Source: CAZFLD01 sp964519835 (GTDB taxonomy: Bacteria; Spirochaetota; Spirochaetia; DSM-27196; CAZFLD01). Taken from it: DNA of 64,000 nucleotides. Position 1 is the stretch's first letter, and each line of letters opens with the position of its first letter. Location: positions 44,287-108,286 of the forward strand of contig CAZFLD010000004.1 in NCBI GenBank assembly GCA_964519835.1. The letters run 5' to 3'. Shown here piece by piece: positions 54,669 to 62,729 of this stretch. The notes beneath the pieces were generated by a model that saw only the letters and a program-made list of their open reading frames with translations, ran no database searches and was not told the DNA's origin. A program made the translations under genes and the position numbers.

Positions 54669-55148
54669 CTATCGGCTTATGCTCTCGAGCCGGCTGAGTT
54701 CTCGTACGTCAAAAAGTCGGCGGGTGTCGAGGATGATCAAGTACCCCTCGTCTCGGTGGACCACACCCTCGATATACTCGGCGCCGATGCCCGCGATCAT
54801 CTGCGGCGGCGGCTGGATCTCGTCCGTTGAAACCGTGAGGACTCGAGAGACCTTGTCTATGATCACCGCGAGCTGCATCCCGTCGATATTCACGATCACA
54901 AACCCAGAAAGCAGCTCGTCTTCCTCGGAGAGCTCGGCCTTATGCAGGTGGAATCGGCGGTGCAAGTTGATTACCGGAATGATGTCGCCGCGGAGATTAA
55001 ATATGCCCTCTACGTAGGATGGAGCGTTGGGAATAGGCCGGACGTCTTCTACGTTGACAATACCTTCAACGTCCATGATGTCGATGGCGTAATGCTCTCC
55101 ACCGAGTTGAAAACTAACAAGCTGTAGTTGGGTTGCGCCGTCGGCCAT
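54669..55148 (-). CDS. cheW: chemotaxis coupling protein CheW
   Basis: 159 aa. Links receptors to CheA. Features: LQLVSFQLGGEHYAIDIMDVEGIV, NLRGDIIPVINLHRRF, and EYIEGVVHRDEGYLIILDTRRLF. Two ATGs are adjacent (55151 and 55148); AAGGAG is 2 nt before the first and 5 nt before the second, so the second is favoured. No cheA is in the window. Confidence 0.94.
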   Translation of the reverse strand: MADGATQLQLVSFQLGGEHYAIDIMDVEGIVNVEDVRPIPNAPSYVEGIFNLRGDIIPVINLHRRFHLHKAELSEEDELLSGFVIVNIDGMQLAVIIDKVSRVLTVSTDEIQPPPQMIAGIGAEYIEGVVHRDEGYLIILDTRRLFDVRELSRLESISR

Positions 55149-55169
55149 CATGTCTCCTTGTACTGCCTG

Positions 55170-55199
55170 ATAGTAAATGATCGGGCGGCGTGGGCGCAA
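55170..55199 (-). promoter_or_regulatory. candidate promoter for cheW
   Basis: On the minus strand: TTGCGC (55199-55194), 18-bp spacer, TACTAT (55175-55170). The -35 matches 3 of 6 and the -10 4 of 6. The predicted leader is about 12-15 nt and includes AAGGAG. Modest fit, but the divergent gap needs a promoter in this direction. Confidence 0.3.
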
Positions 55200-55242
55200 G
55201 CCGGCCGGCCTTTCTCGCAGAGCCGTTTGTTGAGACCATAGA

Positions 55243-55271
55243 TTGACGGGGCACGGAGGTCGGACTAGACT
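55243..55271 (+). promoter_or_regulatory. sigma-70-type promoter of rbsK
   Basis: TTGACG (55243-55248), 17-bp spacer, TAGACT (55266-55271): 5 of 6 and 4 of 6 matches with ideal spacing. The start of transcription would fall near 55278, leaving only ~7 nt before the rbsK ATG, so the mRNA would be nearly leaderless. Confidence 0.5.
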
Positions 55272-55284
55272 ACGTGCAAGGCCT

Positions 55285-56211
55285 ATGAACTACTGTGTTA
55301 TCGGAAGCATCAACATGGATCTTGTGTCGAGCGTCGCCCACGCGCCCCGCCCCGGGGAATCGGTACTCGCCGACTCGTTTAGCACGCATCCCGGGGGTAA
55401 AGGAGCCAATCAGGCGGTTGCTCTTGCCCGGCTCGGCGGGAGGGTGCACATGGTTGGAGCCGTGGGCAAGGATGGGTACGGTGAAGAGTATCGCCACGTG
55501 TTTCGCCGAGAAGGCGTGGATGCGGCCTTTGTCCGCACAAACCATGCCGAGGCCACGGGCCTTGCGCTGATCTTCCTCGAGCCCACCGCGGAAAACCGCA
55601 TTGTAGTGGTTGCCGGGGCAAACGGGGAAGTTACTCCCAAAGCGGTCCGAGCCGCGATCTCGGCAATGCCCGATGAATGCATAGTATTGACGCAGCTCGA
55701 AGTACCGCCGGCGGCCGTCCATGAGGCGCTCGCCGCCGCCAAAACACGGGGCTTCACGACCATTTTAGACCCGGCCCCTGCCAGAACACTGCCCGCCGAC
55801 CAGCTCGCCCTGGTGGACATCGTGACGCCGAACCAGACCGAGCTCAAGGCCCTGGCCGGCGACGGGTCCGCTTCCGACGACGATCGTCACGCCTACCTGG
55901 CCTCGTGCGGCGTAAAAACGCTCGTACTGAAGTCCGGCGCGGCCGGCGCCGTCGTCACCCGCCTCTCCCACAACGGAGGCTCTCACACCACCTTTACGGT
56001 TCCCGGATTTTCCGTGGACGCCGTAGACACCACGGCCGCCGGAGATTCGTTCAACGCGGGCCTCGCCTTTGCCCTCGGTCGTGGTGACGAGTTGGAGTCG
56101 GCCGTTCGGTTGGCGTGTGCGGTGGGAGCTTTGAGCTGCACAAAGCTTGGGGCACAAAGCGCCATGCCGCGGCTGAATGAAGTTGAAGCGCTTTTGGCCC
56201 GCGGGAGTTGA
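55285..56211 (+). CDS. rbsK: ribokinase (PfkB family)
   Basis: 308 aa. MNYCVIGSINMDLV start, substrate motif THPGGKGANQAVALARLGG, and the anion-hole/catalytic motif DTTAAGDSFNAGLA with the base Asp. NxxD-type Asn in VTPNQTELKAL. ATG 55285 is chosen: it matches the family start and has AAGG 4 nt upstream; an upstream in-frame GTG/ATG would pass through the promoter. Phosphorylates ribose to ribose-5-phosphate; its neighbour rpe also works on pentose phosphates, though it is encoded convergently. Confidence 0.88.
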   Translation: MNYCVIGSINMDLVSSVAHAPRPGESVLADSFSTHPGGKGANQAVALARLGGRVHMVGAVGKDGYGEEYRHVFRREGVDAAFVRTNHAEATGLALIFLEPTAENRIVVVAGANGEVTPKAVRAAISAMPDECIVLTQLEVPPAAVHEALAAAKTRGFTTILDPAPARTLPADQLALVDIVTPNQTELKALAGDGSASDDDRHAYLASCGVKTLVLKSGAAGAVVTRLSHNGGSHTTFTVPGFSVDAVDTTAAGDSFNAGLAFALGRGDELESAVRLACAVGALSCTKLGAQSAMPRLNEVEALLARGS

Positions 56212-56230
56212 GAGCGTCGGAAGAATGCGC

Positions 56231-56878
56231 CTACGCCAGGGCGTCCCGAAGGCCCTTTACGGCGACCCGCTTGTCCTGTGCCTTAAAAATATAGGAGCCG
56301 ACCACAAACACGTTTGCACCCGCGTCGCGTAAACGGCCGATCGTGGTTGGGTCCACTCCCCCGTCTACCTCGACGTCGACATCGGGGCCAAGGAGCTTCC
56401 GGGTAACCTCCACCTTGCGCAACATCGCCTCGATAAACTTCTGGCCGCCGAAGCCGGGTTCCACGGTCATAATCAGCACACGATCTAGGACCTCTTTGAT
56501 TGGTTCGAGGAGCCGTGCGTCGGTGGCGGGGGTCAGCGAGATTCCGGCCCCGATTCCGGCCGCCCGTATTCTCGAGAGAATGATGTAAGCATGGGGGTCC
56601 GCCTCGTAGTGGATCGTGACGAGATTTGAGCCCGCCTTACAAAACGGCTCCCAGAAGAACCCAGGCCGATCAATCATCAAGTGTGCATCCAAAAACGCGT
56701 CGGGGAACGCGTCGCGAACGGACGTGACAATGGGAATACCAAAGGAGATATTGTCTACGAATACGCCGTCCATGACGTCCAAATGGATTTCGTCGACAAC
56801 GTCGATTATGCTCTCGATTTCGCTCCCAAGGGACATAAAATCGCCGTTCAGGATGGAGGCGGAGATCTTGTAGCTCAC
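56231..56878 (-). CDS. rpe: ribulose-phosphate 3-epimerase
   Basis: 215 aa TIM barrel. KISASILNGDF at the N-terminus, metal ligands in IHLDVMDGVFV, DAHLMIDRP, MTVEPGFGGQKF and VEVDGGVD. The start is uncertain: GTG 56878 gives the normal family N-terminus but has no clear ribosome site; a TTG at 56914 would add 12 residues. Ends 19 bp from the convergent rbsK. Confidence 0.92.
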   Translation of the reverse strand: MSYKISASILNGDFMSLGSEIESIIDVVDEIHLDVMDGVFVDNISFGIPIVTSVRDAFPDAFLDAHLMIDRPGFFWEPFCKAGSNLVTIHYEADPHAYIILSRIRAAGIGAGISLTPATDARLLEPIKEVLDRVLIMTVEPGFGGQKFIEAMLRKVEVTRKLLGPDVDVEVDGGVDPTTIGRLRDAGANVFVVGSYIFKAQDKRVAVKGLRDALA

Positions 56879-56934
56879 TCGCAAATGATATCGGCCGGCA
56901 CGGCTCTTGCTCAATAGCAGGCAACGGATTTTTC

Positions 56935-57215
56935 TTGGAGGAATCGATCAAGAAACCACTAATCTTGGTTTTGATCATTCCCATTTCGGCGGCATTTGCC
57001 GTTGCAGGCGGCGGCGAAGAAGAGACGCCAAGCAGGGGCAACTATGAAGACGGCTTCTACTTCGCGCAGGCCCAGGAGTTCGTGGACTCGGGATGGAAAT
57101 CCGTCGTGAATACGGTATGGTTGCCAACTCCGACGCGCAGACGCCGTGGTATGCGCAGGCCCGACGCGGTATCGAGCGTGAGTATCCACGTCTCAACCTT
57201 CCTCGACTTAGTTGA
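56935..57215 (+). pseudogene. small exported protein gene with apparent frameshift and non-standard start
   Basis: The reading frame shows a signal peptide (IKKPLILVLIIPISAAFAVAGG) and a mature part NYEDGFYFAQAQEFVDSG. After 57090 this frame becomes Arg/Pro-rich and unprotein-like, while the frame one base over continues as MEIRREYGMVANSDAQTPWY and runs to TGA at 57213. One extra G in the GGG at 57090-57092 would join them into one ~90-aa protein. The only good RBS (GGAGG, 56937-56941) is 5 nt before ATC 56947; the TTG at 56935 overlaps it. I do not recognise the family. Confidence 0.5.
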
Positions 57216-57252
57216 AGAGGCTCTCTCGGACGCATAATAATTGATGGTGCAT

Positions 57253-57271
57253 AGGCGGCGGGCAGCCGCCT
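57253..57271. terminator. hairpin between convergent genes, possible terminator
   Basis: AGGCGGC-GGGCA-GCCGCCT is a perfect seven-base stem. A second stem-loop (CCGAT-GTCG-ATCGG near 57289-57302, within a longer imperfect stem) follows just before the cyclase stop. There are no T-runs, so termination would need Rho or be of a G/C-rich kind. The region 57216-57309 otherwise holds no gene. Confidence 0.4.
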
Positions 57272-57309
57272 GCCACGCCGCGGCCGACCCGATGTCGATC
57301 GGTCGCGGC

Positions 57310-60063
57310 TTACTTTTGTGTCAGACTAAACACACCGTCCCAGTTCTTGGGTGGCGGCTCGGATAGGTACTTATCACAGCGCTTTGAATACAGCTCCGCG
57401 GGCCCGGCATGCTCATAATCCACCTTTGCCGCTTCCACAAAAAACTTTTTTGCAGGCGTCCAGTCCTGATTCTCGAAGCAATCGAGGCCCTCGTGAAACG
57501 CCTCGATCGATTCGACGACGTTTGGGTTGATACGTCCCTTCTCTTCCACAACCTCAAAAAGCCGCACCGGCCGGCTAACCCCAACAACACGCACGCGGTC
57601 GAGCTTTCTGTACACCAAATCGTCACCCGCGGCTCCCCGGGTTGCCTCGCTTGCGAGAATCCAGGTGCCGTACTGTTTGTTTACCCCTTCGAGGCGGGCG
57701 GCCAAATTCACGTTGTGGCCCATGATCGTGTAGTCCATCTTGCGCGTTGTACCCATGTTACCCACAACCATCTCACCGGTGTTGATACCGATACGAGTGT
57801 GAAGCGGGTTGGGCGTACGATTGTTGCTCACAAATTGCTCGTTTAGGTCCTTCTCGATGCGCTTCATCAGGACCGCCGCCTTGCACGCACGCTCTGCGTG
57901 GTCGGAAAAGGGAACCGGCGCGCCAAAAAACGAGATGATTGCATCACCTTCGTACTTGTCGATGGTGCCCCGCAGGTCCAAGATCGTGTCGCTCATTGCG
58001 GTGAGGTACTCATTCAAAAGATACACCAGCTCCGTTGGATCGAGGGCCTCAGAGATCGACGAAAAGCCCTTTACATCGGTAAAAATCGCAGTCAGATCAC
58101 GCTTCTCGCCACCTAAGTCCAGTTTGGAAGGATCGTCCAGCAACTCGTTGATAACGTCCGTCGACAAATAGTGGCCAAAGGCCGAGCGAATATAGCTACG
58201 TTCCTGGGCAGTGGCGAAAAACTTCATGATGGTAAGCGCAACAAAGGTCAAGCCGACGCCGAGGAGTGGCCCAAATGCCGGCAGGTACACCCCCGTTGTG
58301 ACAAAAACCACGGCGGTGACGGCAAAGATCACCACCATCGACGTGATACCAACGGCAATCGTTGTTACGGGCTCGAGGTTCCTGAGAACAAACCACACCA
58401 GCAAAACTAGGACGATCATAGCAACCAGCCCGACCCACTCCGGTGGTGCCTGGAGAAATCGTTCCTGGAGGATAGTGTTGTAAACGGACGCGTGGGTGCC
58501 GACGTTGTCGTAGGCGCTTTCGAACGGGTTTACGCCACGGTCGGTGGTGGATGTGCCCGTCCAACCAACAAACGCAACGGAGCCGGGCAGATTCTCGCGA
58601 AGAATCGATCTTGTCTCCATAAAGGCGTCGTAAATCGATTTGCTAAAGCCAAAGAGGTCTACCGCCTCCGCCCGAATCGCTCGAAACTCCTCAGCGGTTG
58701 CCTCGTCAATATCCGGAGCCGCCAAGAGGCCGTCGATCTGTGAAAGCAGTTCCTCTTCGGCACTCCCGCTCAAGAGAGTACCGATCAACTCAAAGGCGTA
58801 GGCTCTTGCCTGCCGGTACTCTTCCATGTCCGTGGGCGCGGCGGCGTTAAGCATATCTTGGCGCAAGGAGCGAGCGTAGTCGTAGGCTTGCAACATCTGG
58901 CGCCCGTCGTCAATAAGATTGGTGTATCCGACATCGTCCATAATACGGACGTTGTGAATCAGGTCCTCCTCCTGCCGATCGTGGAGCACTACGTAGTAGT
59001 AGGACAAATGGCGAAAGCTCTCCTCGAAGCTCTTCGGCGGCCAGTTTATCAGGAGGTGACCTTTTGTCGTTAATGGGACGCGAACGTCCCGCACCTCGAG
59101 CTGCTCGGAACCGTCCGAATCGTCCTCGGACCTCCGGCCGGGCATGGGAATTTTTGCATCGTTGAGCACAAGTGTGTTTTGTCTGATCTCTATCGTTTCC
59201 GGGTCGAGGCGGTCGAGGAGCGGCGCAGTGGCAAGCTGGCCGTAATGCACATCCGCCTGCTCGTAGAGCAGAGCCACACGACGGCGCACGCCGTCCACAT
59301 CAATTTCCACATTTGGGAAGCCGGCGCCCGCAGCGCGCCCGAGAATCGGTTGAATGGCGGGCCTCATTCCCGGCGCCACGTGTTGCGGAGGCGCCTGCTC
59401 GACAACATCATGGAGACCCGCCACGGACTGCGCGGTGGCGAGCTGCTCCGCCGACACCGTCTCGTCCTCCTCCGGACGCATACCGACGGTGAAAAACGCC
59501 TTCTCGAATATGCCGGCCGCCCGGCCGAGATAGTCGTCATTGTCACGGGCAATCTCATCAATCGCCTGGAGAATCTCCCGTCGCGATTGATCGTTGAGGT
59601 CGGAGAGCTCGTTTACAAAGTCGCCCGCCTCTTCGAGAGGTATCGCCCCTTCAGAAATCGCTCGGAAAAGATCGCGTGTATGTTGCCCGATCTCGCCAAA
59701 TTCCCGGTTCAAGAGCGACGGAATTTGCTGGTTTAAGACCGAAGAATTTACGCCGAGAGGACTCTCCTCGGTGTACTCGATGTCGAATATGGCATAGGCG
59801 GCATCGAACTCTTTTATCACGATAAGGCCGTCGGCCATGATATGGCGGCTCCACGGCCAGACGCCGACGCGCTCTATCGCCAAGTCGTCCACATTCAATA
59901 GGAGAATCTCTTCACGTTCCGGCACCGCCGGCTTGATCCGAAGCATTAGGTCATACAAACCATACTCTGAGCGTAGGAAGCCCGGTGTGAGCCCAAAAAA
60001 GCCCACGACCAGTGCCGCCACCGCCGGAACGATGATCGAGAGGATTCCCGTCTTTTTTTTCAT
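57310..60063 (-). CDS. CHASE2-domain class III adenylate cyclase
   Basis: 917 aa. An N-terminal membrane helix is followed by an extracytoplasmic CHASE2 sensor, three more helices (~residues 545-630) and a class III cyclase domain (~655-850). Metal-binding Asp residues are in AIFTDVKGFSSI and KYEGDAIISFFG; Lys in DKYEGD and Asp in KMDYTIMG specify ATP; NVNLAARLEG holds the transition-state Asn and Arg. A C-terminal tail has one TPR-like unit. The CHASE2 part is enlarged by long helical inserts (roughly residues 105-215 and 400-490). Divergent from the surface-protein cluster. Confidence 0.9.
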   Translation of the reverse strand: MKKKTGILSIIVPAVAALVVGFFGLTPGFLRSEYGLYDLMLRIKPAVPEREEILLLNVDDLAIERVGVWPWSRHIMADGLIVIKEFDAAYAIFDIEYTEESPLGVNSSVLNQQIPSLLNREFGEIGQHTRDLFRAISEGAIPLEEAGDFVNELSDLNDQSRREILQAIDEIARDNDDYLGRAAGIFEKAFFTVGMRPEEDETVSAEQLATAQSVAGLHDVVEQAPPQHVAPGMRPAIQPILGRAAGAGFPNVEIDVDGVRRRVALLYEQADVHYGQLATAPLLDRLDPETIEIRQNTLVLNDAKIPMPGRRSEDDSDGSEQLEVRDVRVPLTTKGHLLINWPPKSFEESFRHLSYYYVVLHDRQEEDLIHNVRIMDDVGYTNLIDDGRQMLQAYDYARSLRQDMLNAAAPTDMEEYRQARAYAFELIGTLLSGSAEEELLSQIDGLLAAPDIDEATAEEFRAIRAEAVDLFGFSKSIYDAFMETRSILRENLPGSVAFVGWTGTSTTDRGVNPFESAYDNVGTHASVYNTILQERFLQAPPEWVGLVAMIVLVLLVWFVLRNLEPVTTIAVGITSMVVIFAVTAVVFVTTGVYLPAFGPLLGVGLTFVALTIMKFFATAQERSYIRSAFGHYLSTDVINELLDDPSKLDLGGEKRDLTAIFTDVKGFSSISEALDPTELVYLLNEYLTAMSDTILDLRGTIDKYEGDAIISFFGAPVPFSDHAERACKAAVLMKRIEKDLNEQFVSNNRTPNPLHTRIGINTGEMVVGNMGTTRKMDYTIMGHNVNLAARLEGVNKQYGTWILASEATRGAAGDDLVYRKLDRVRVVGVSRPVRLFEVVEEKGRINPNVVESIEAFHEGLDCFENQDWTPAKKFFVEAAKVDYEHAGPAELYSKRCDKYLSEPPPKNWDGVFSLTQK

Positions 60064-60138
60064 ATATGCCCCTCTGTGTTGTCGACAGAACCTAAGTGCG
60101 ATAGTAATTTATACAAGAGAAGCCGCCTTGGGGGGAAC

Positions 60139-60585
60139 ATGTATCGGCGTTTACTCTTTTTTCCGCTCGCGGTCTTGCTGGTGCAGGCCGTTGGTGCCCA
60201 ATCAAACAACGTAATCGACGCGATTTTGGAGATGGATGAGGCAAGCCACGGTGCCGCAGCCTACTTGGCGCTTGTGGCCGCAGGAGATGCCGAGGAGGAT
60301 ACGTCCTTTGATGTGGCGTTTTCCAGGGCGGTGGAGTCCGGCGTATTTCCGGCGGGTGCCTCGCCCTCGAGCGCGATCTCGCTCGGGCGCTATGCCTACC
60401 TCTTGATGGCGACCTTCGAGGCGCCGGGCGGCATCCTCTACAGCATATTCCCGGGCGGACGCTACGCCACCCGTGAGCTTTCGTTTCACGGCCTGGTTCC
60501 CGGCCGTGCCGATCCGTTTCGACGCATTTCCGGGACCGAGGCGGTACAGATTCTCGAGCGATTTTTGCGGTGGAGGCGAGGATGA
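60139..60585 (+). CDS. small exported protein of unknown function
   Basis: 148 aa from ATG 60139 (GGGGGG 3-8 nt upstream), with signal peptide MYRRLLFFPLAVLLVQAVGAQ. The mature part is helical (ILEMDEASHGAAAYLALVAAGD, VAFSRAVESGVFP) with no family I recognise. It overlaps the barrel-protein start by 4 nt (ATGA). The 75-bp gap to the divergent cyclase should hold both promoters; I see no convincing hexamer pair. Confidence 0.7.
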   Translation: MYRRLLFFPLAVLLVQAVGAQSNNVIDAILEMDEASHGAAAYLALVAAGDAEEDTSFDVAFSRAVESGVFPAGASPSSAISLGRYAYLLMATFEAPGGILYSIFPGGRYATRELSFHGLVPGRADPFRRISGTEAVQILERFLRWRRG

Positions 60586-61883
60586 AAAAAACGCTTGGGT
60601 TGCTCTTGCTTCTGCTTCCCGTGGCTATGATCGCGGCAGTGGACTTTGGCGTCGTCGCTTCAAACACGACAGGCGTGGATGGGAGCTTTGGGGAAGACAT
60701 CGCCGTGTCCGAGGCCTTTGGCGCGGCGCTTTGGTTCACCATTCCATTTTCAGATGACGTTTTTTTGGCCGGCCAGGGAAGCTACACTTTTACCCTCGAG
60801 CGACCGGTCTACTTGAGCCCCGACTATCTGGAGTTTTCCGTCACCGAGCCGTTGGCGCCGGAGGGAGCCTTTACCATGTCCTACGGGCGGCTCCCATTCT
60901 CCGATTCTACCGGCTACGTGTATTCGGACACCGCGGACGGAGCTCGGTTTGTCTTGGCAACACCCTTTCTGGACGCAAGCCTCTTTGCGGCCTACACCGG
61001 CCTGACCTTTGGGCCGTCGTCCTCCATTCTGGTGAGTCGGCGGGATCTGGAGCATCGTGTGGATCCTCAGCAGATGCTCTCGCCGCCGCGACTTGTTGCG
61101 GGTCTGTCCGTTGCCTTCCCCAGCATTATCGAAGGTCAGCTTTTTACGATAGGGTCGGTTGCTCAGTTCGACCTCCACGATCCCACAACCCTGGTAGCCG
61201 AAGGGTCAGAAGTCGAGGTGGAAGGCGGTGGCGCGGTCAACACGGTGTATCCCAGCATATCGGCAGCCGGCTCTATTGCGCCCGGACTTTTTTACGACGT
61301 GTTTTTTGTTGCAAACCTCGGCTCTATGCTGACCTACCGCGAGGGCAGGTACCGGAACGCGGATATTTTCGGGTTTCTGACCGGAGGCGGGATCGAGTGG
61401 TTTCCCCAAGCGGATGTTCGGCCTCGTATTGCCGCGTCGGCGGTGTTTGCCACCGGCGACGATGACTCGGACTCCTTCCTCGAGGGTAACAGCAACGAGC
61501 AGGCCACGGCCTTTATGCCCCTTACCGCCGCCTCGTTTGGAAATATCGTCTCCCCACGTCCTCACAACATTTTCGTGGGAAGTGTCGATCTCTCAATCAA
61601 GCCGTTTGCCGCAGTCGGCACCACTGTCGCGCAAAACGTGACTCTTAGCCTCTCCAACTTTGTCTACGTCAAGCCGACCGAAGGCGCCGTATCGATTCAG
61701 GGGCTGCCAACAGACCTCGGCCCGGCCTATCTCGGATTCGAGACCGATCTGGGCATAACTGCGCGAATCACAAGCGATTTGGGGTTGGCGTTTCGAAGCG
61801 GATTGTTCTTTCCCGCCGCGCAGGCCTTTGGGTCCGTAACCCCTCGGTATGAGGCCGCGCTCGACGTGGTATTGAGTTTCTGA
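60582..61883 (+). CDS. outer-membrane beta-barrel protein
   Basis: 433 aa from ATG 60582 (GGAGGCGAGG just upstream). Signal peptide KKTLGLLLLLLPVAMIAAV. The mature protein alternates hydrophobic/polar residues in short strands with aromatic girdle residues (FLAGQGSYTFTLERPVYLSPDYLEFSV; ITARITSDLGLAFRSGLFFP) and ends YEAALDVVLSF, a terminal Phe typical of barrel-assembly signals. The ligand is unknown. Confidence 0.7.
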   Translation: MKKTLGLLLLLLPVAMIAAVDFGVVASNTTGVDGSFGEDIAVSEAFGAALWFTIPFSDDVFLAGQGSYTFTLERPVYLSPDYLEFSVTEPLAPEGAFTMSYGRLPFSDSTGYVYSDTADGARFVLATPFLDASLFAAYTGLTFGPSSSILVSRRDLEHRVDPQQMLSPPRLVAGLSVAFPSIIEGQLFTIGSVAQFDLHDPTTLVAEGSEVEVEGGGAVNTVYPSISAAGSIAPGLFYDVFFVANLGSMLTYREGRYRNADIFGFLTGGGIEWFPQADVRPRIAASAVFATGDDDSDSFLEGNSNEQATAFMPLTAASFGNIVSPRPHNIFVGSVDLSIKPFAAVGTTVAQNVTLSLSNFVYVKPTEGAVSIQGLPTDLGPAYLGFETDLGITARITSDLGLAFRSGLFFPAAQAFGSVTPRYEAALDVVLSF

Positions 61884-61945
61884 CATCAGGGAGCGTCTCG
61901 AGGGCGCCATGCCGGGTAGTGGGTGCCCGGCGGAAGGAGACATAC

Positions 61946-62683
61946 ATGCGAACTACCATCGCGAGACTATTGATTATTGCCGCCGTTGGCATAGGCGTCA
62001 CGACGGTCTTGTCGGCTCAGACAGTTGAAGTAACCGACACGCGCGGGAAGGTCGAGTATCGCGAGGGCTCCGGAGCGTGGCAATCAGTCCTGGTCGACAT
62101 GGCATTGCCCGTCGGCGCAACGATTTCCACAGGCTTTGGAGCTTCGGCGGAGCTACTCGCCGGGGACGCGACGATTACCGTCGAGGCTCTCACCCGACTC
62201 ACCATCGAAGAGCTCATCGCCGAACAGGGCAGCCAACAAACGGACCTCTACCTTCAAGTGGGTCGCGTCCGCGCCGAAGTACGAACAGGAGATGACGTGC
62301 AGCACGACTTCCGACTTCGCAGTGCCGTCTCCACCGCCGCGGTTCGCGGCACGGTGTTCGAGTACGACGGGTACTCGGTCACCGGCTTTGAGGGCCAGGT
62401 GAGTTTTTCGTCCAACACGACCGGCATTGGGCAACTCGTTGGCCAGGGCGACCAAAGCAAAGTCGGCGCCGGGGGTTCGGCGCCCGAATCACCGCGCGAA
62501 GAGCGGCGCAGGCGGACGCAGACGACAACACGACAGGAGACGCCCCGCGACAGGCAACCCACCGGCGGTGGCGGACCACCGCGGCGGAGGCCGGACTCAC
62601 CCACTTCCGGCGCGGGCGGCGGCATTGACGACGTGGTGGAAAGCAACTCGACCCTTGTGATCGAGATCGACTGGCCGGAGTAG
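61946..62683 (+). CDS. exported FecR-domain protein
   Basis: 245 aa from ATG 61946 (AAGGAG 6 nt upstream). Signal peptide then a FecR fold at residues ~35-150: VTDTRGKVEYREGSGAW, ALPVGATISTGFGASAELLAG, LQVGRVRAEV and SAVSTAAVRGTVFEYDG. A long Arg/Gly/Pro-rich disordered tail follows and the end is hydrophobic (STLVIEIDWPE). There is no FecA-type or sigma partner beside it. FecR domains near CHASE2 cyclases are a known theme, so a shared envelope-sensing task is plausible. Confidence 0.82.
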   Translation: MRTTIARLLIIAAVGIGVTTVLSAQTVEVTDTRGKVEYREGSGAWQSVLVDMALPVGATISTGFGASAELLAGDATITVEALTRLTIEELIAEQGSQQTDLYLQVGRVRAEVRTGDDVQHDFRLRSAVSTAAVRGTVFEYDGYSVTGFEGQVSFSSNTTGIGQLVGQGDQSKVGAGGSAPESPREERRRRTQTTTRQETPRDRQPTGGGGPPRRRPDSPTSGAGGGIDDVVESNSTLVIEIDWPE

Positions 62684-62729
62684 CGCCTTGGCAGAGCGAC
62701 GGGCGTCGACGAGACGTATGGAGAGCAAG

